Shown: in pieces, positions 4,171 through 5,248 of the stretch
Position numbering within the stretch: the stretch's first letter is position 1
Layout of the letters: the number at the start of each line of letters is the position of its first letter
Source: Chloroflexota bacterium
GTDB lineage: Bacteria; Chloroflexota; Limnocylindria; Limnocylindrales; CSP1-4
Direction: 5' to 3'
Assembly: GCA_021786265.1 (NCBI GenBank)
Contig: JAJYNP010000278.1
Coordinates: forward strand, 1-5,248
Length of the DNA: 5,248 nucleotides
Made by a program: the position numbers and the translations under genes
The notes under the pieces: model-generated
What the model was told of the DNA's origin: nothing
The model's database searches: none
What the model saw: only the letters and a program-made list of their open reading frames with translations

Positions 4171-5248
4171 TCAGTCGATCCCGACGCGGCTGACGCTCGC
4201 CGTTCGGCGCCAGCTCACGGTCGCCCGCTCGACGCTGCGGGCGGTGACGTTGACGTTGACGACCGGCTTGACGCTCATCGCCGAGCGCAGGCTGTTGATG
4301 GCGTTCACGATCGCGGTCGTGTTCGTCCGATCCTCGGCCGGCGTGCGCGCCTGGATCTCGCGCAGGCGGGCGAGGTGCGCCTCCATCGAGCGCATCGAAG
4401 GCGCGGTGGAGGCCGTGAACCGTTCGAGCGCGGCCCGTTCGGCTCGCACATCGGGGGCGAGGAACTTCGCGTTGAACCCGGCCGAGCCTTCGAGCGGCCG
4501 AGTGCGGCCGCCGCTCTTCGGTGCGCCGAGACCGAGACGCGCAAGTGCCTCATCGACGGTCTCGTTCGAGCTGATCTTCTCGGCCCCTCGACCAGCCTTC
4601 TGCATCCGCAGCAACATGGCCTGGAAGTCTGGGCCTTCGCCGACAGGGCTGCCGCGTCCGCCCGGGGCAACATCGCCGGCGAACACGAATGGGGCCACTA
4701 GGGGCAGCAGCGGCGCTGGGATAGGAGGCACGACTTTGTTGCCGGGTAGATTACCTGGGCCGTTGACGACGCCGGCGTTGATGTTGACGACGCCGGCGGT
4801 CATCCCGAGCACGCCCTTGATCAGGCCCTTGCCGAGCTCGGTCACGATCCCGCCGACGGCGCCGCCGGTCAGCTTGTTCAGCCCGGCCAAGGCGACGATC
4901 GTGCCCTGGACCTGAGGAGGCATCGCGAGGAAGACGCCCATGAGACGCTCAGCCCACGTGGCCGCCGTCTTGAGGCCCGAGCCGACCACTTCCCACGGAA
5001 TGCGCTCGGCGAACGCGGCCGCCTTGTCGAAGCCGCGGGCAATCTCATCGCCAAATCGCTCGATGTCGGGCTGGTGCGTCTGCAGGAACGCGACGATCCG
5101 CTCAGCGATCGGGGTGAGTTTCGGGAGGAGTTTGCTACCGATCGTGATCCCGGCGTCGAGCGCGAGCGCCTTCAGGCGGGCAAGCTGGTAGTTGAGCCCT
5201 TGCTGGCGCTCGGCCATCTGGCGCGCGGCCGTGTTGGCCGAGTCGCCC
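4171..5248 (-). CDS. Tail tape-measure protein, C-terminal part (5' end outside window)
   Basis: The tape-measure protein sets tail length and helps DNA passage through the tail tube. The frame stays open to the right edge: ten further codons lie upstream of the Met at 5217, reading GDSANTAARQ. That Met is therefore internal and the true start lies outside the window. About 358 residues are visible. The segment 'LARLKALALDAGITIGSKLL' followed by P-rich 'PKLTPIAERIVAFLQ' matches the usual tape-measure pattern of a helical coil, then an 'ITIGSxLLP' turn. Next come the typical 'FLAMPPQVQGTIVALAGLNK' segment and Gly/Ala-rich hydrophobic helices, numbering from Met 5217 at about 90 to 145. A Pro-rich linker (about 165 to 178) and a charged helical C-terminus follow. 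A 7-residue tandem repeat (AGVVNIN/AGVVNGP) lies at about 141 to 154. The stop is 3 bases before the next gene, as expected for tape measure followed by tail-tip genes. Family assignment is by pattern recognition. Confidence 0.85.
   Translation of the reverse strand, partial: GDSANTAARQMAERQQGLNYQLARLKALALDAGITIGSKLLPKLTPIAERIVAFLQTHQPDIERFGDEIARGFDKAAAFAERIPWEVVGSGLKTAATWAERLMGVFLAMPPQVQGTIVALAGLNKLTGGAVGGIVTELGKGLIKGVLGMTAGVVNINAGVVNGPGNLPGNKVVPPIPAPLLPLVAPFVFAGDVAPGGRGSPVGEGPDFQAMLLRMQKAGRGAEKISSNETVDEALARLGLGAPKSGGRTRPLEGSAGFNAKFLAPDVRAERAALERFTASTAPSMRSMEAHLARLREIQARTPAEDRTNTTAIVNAINSLRSAMSVKPVVNVNVTARSVERATVSWRRTASVSRVGID
4762..4798 (-). repeat. Short direct repeat in the tape-measure gene
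   Basis: A 16-base sequence (GTTGACGACGCCGGCG on the plus strand) occurs at 4762-4777 and 4783-4798, a 21-base period. It gives the 7-residue protein repeat AGVVNIN / AGVVNGP. Confidence 0.8.

Noticed and set aside
2566..4701. Long plus-strand open frames opposite the hub and tape-measure genes
   Set aside because: They are Arg/Ala/Asp-rich, have no recognisable domains or start signals, and are typical antisense shadows of high-GC genes.

Overview
This window is a stretch of the tail module of a tailed bacteriophage or prophage. All credible genes lie on the minus strand and read from the right edge to the left edge. The DNA is GC-rich: two 120-base samples counted by hand gave about 59% and 71%. 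This points to a phage of a high-GC host such as an actinobacterium or a chloroflexus-like bacterium. The host cannot be fixed from the sequence, and no integrase, host gene or attachment site is present to say whether this is a prophage. The tape-measure protein implies a tail with a tube. No contractile-sheath or wedge genes are in view, so a siphovirus is the simplest reading.

Layout in transcription order: (1) the C-terminal part of a tape-measure protein, running off the right edge; (2) after 3 bases, a 545-residue tail-hub/minor tail protein with an all-beta C-terminal extension; (3) with an ATGA overlap, a 220-residue tail-fibre-like protein carrying the GDLSGT...PTV motif and a two-copy 40-residue C-terminal repeat; (4) 10 bases later, an 87-residue protein with two CxxC pairs (zinc-ribbon-like); (5) 1 base later, a 155-residue protein of unknown function, probably beta-rich and structural; (6) after a 53-base gap with a strong GC hairpin, a 69-residue protein with a PGPGWTYD motif; (7) overlapping it by 10 bases, a 257-residue glycine-rich protein (about 39% Gly) that looks like a tail-tip adhesin; (8) 9 bases later, the possible start of another gene, cut by the left edge.

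The gaps of 1 to 10 bases, the overlaps and the absence of visible promoters suggest one polycistronic late transcript. Genes 4 to 7 have good Shine-Dalgarno sequences. Genes 2 and 3 have weak or none and probably depend on translational coupling. Together the genes would build the tail tube length ruler, the tail tip and the host-recognition parts. The left half (genes 3 to 8) is the accessory, rapidly changing part, with repeats, microsatellites and small unidentified proteins. No RNA gene, CRISPR array, insertion sequence or diversity-generating element was seen. The long open frames on the plus strand are antisense shadows of GC-rich minus-strand genes.
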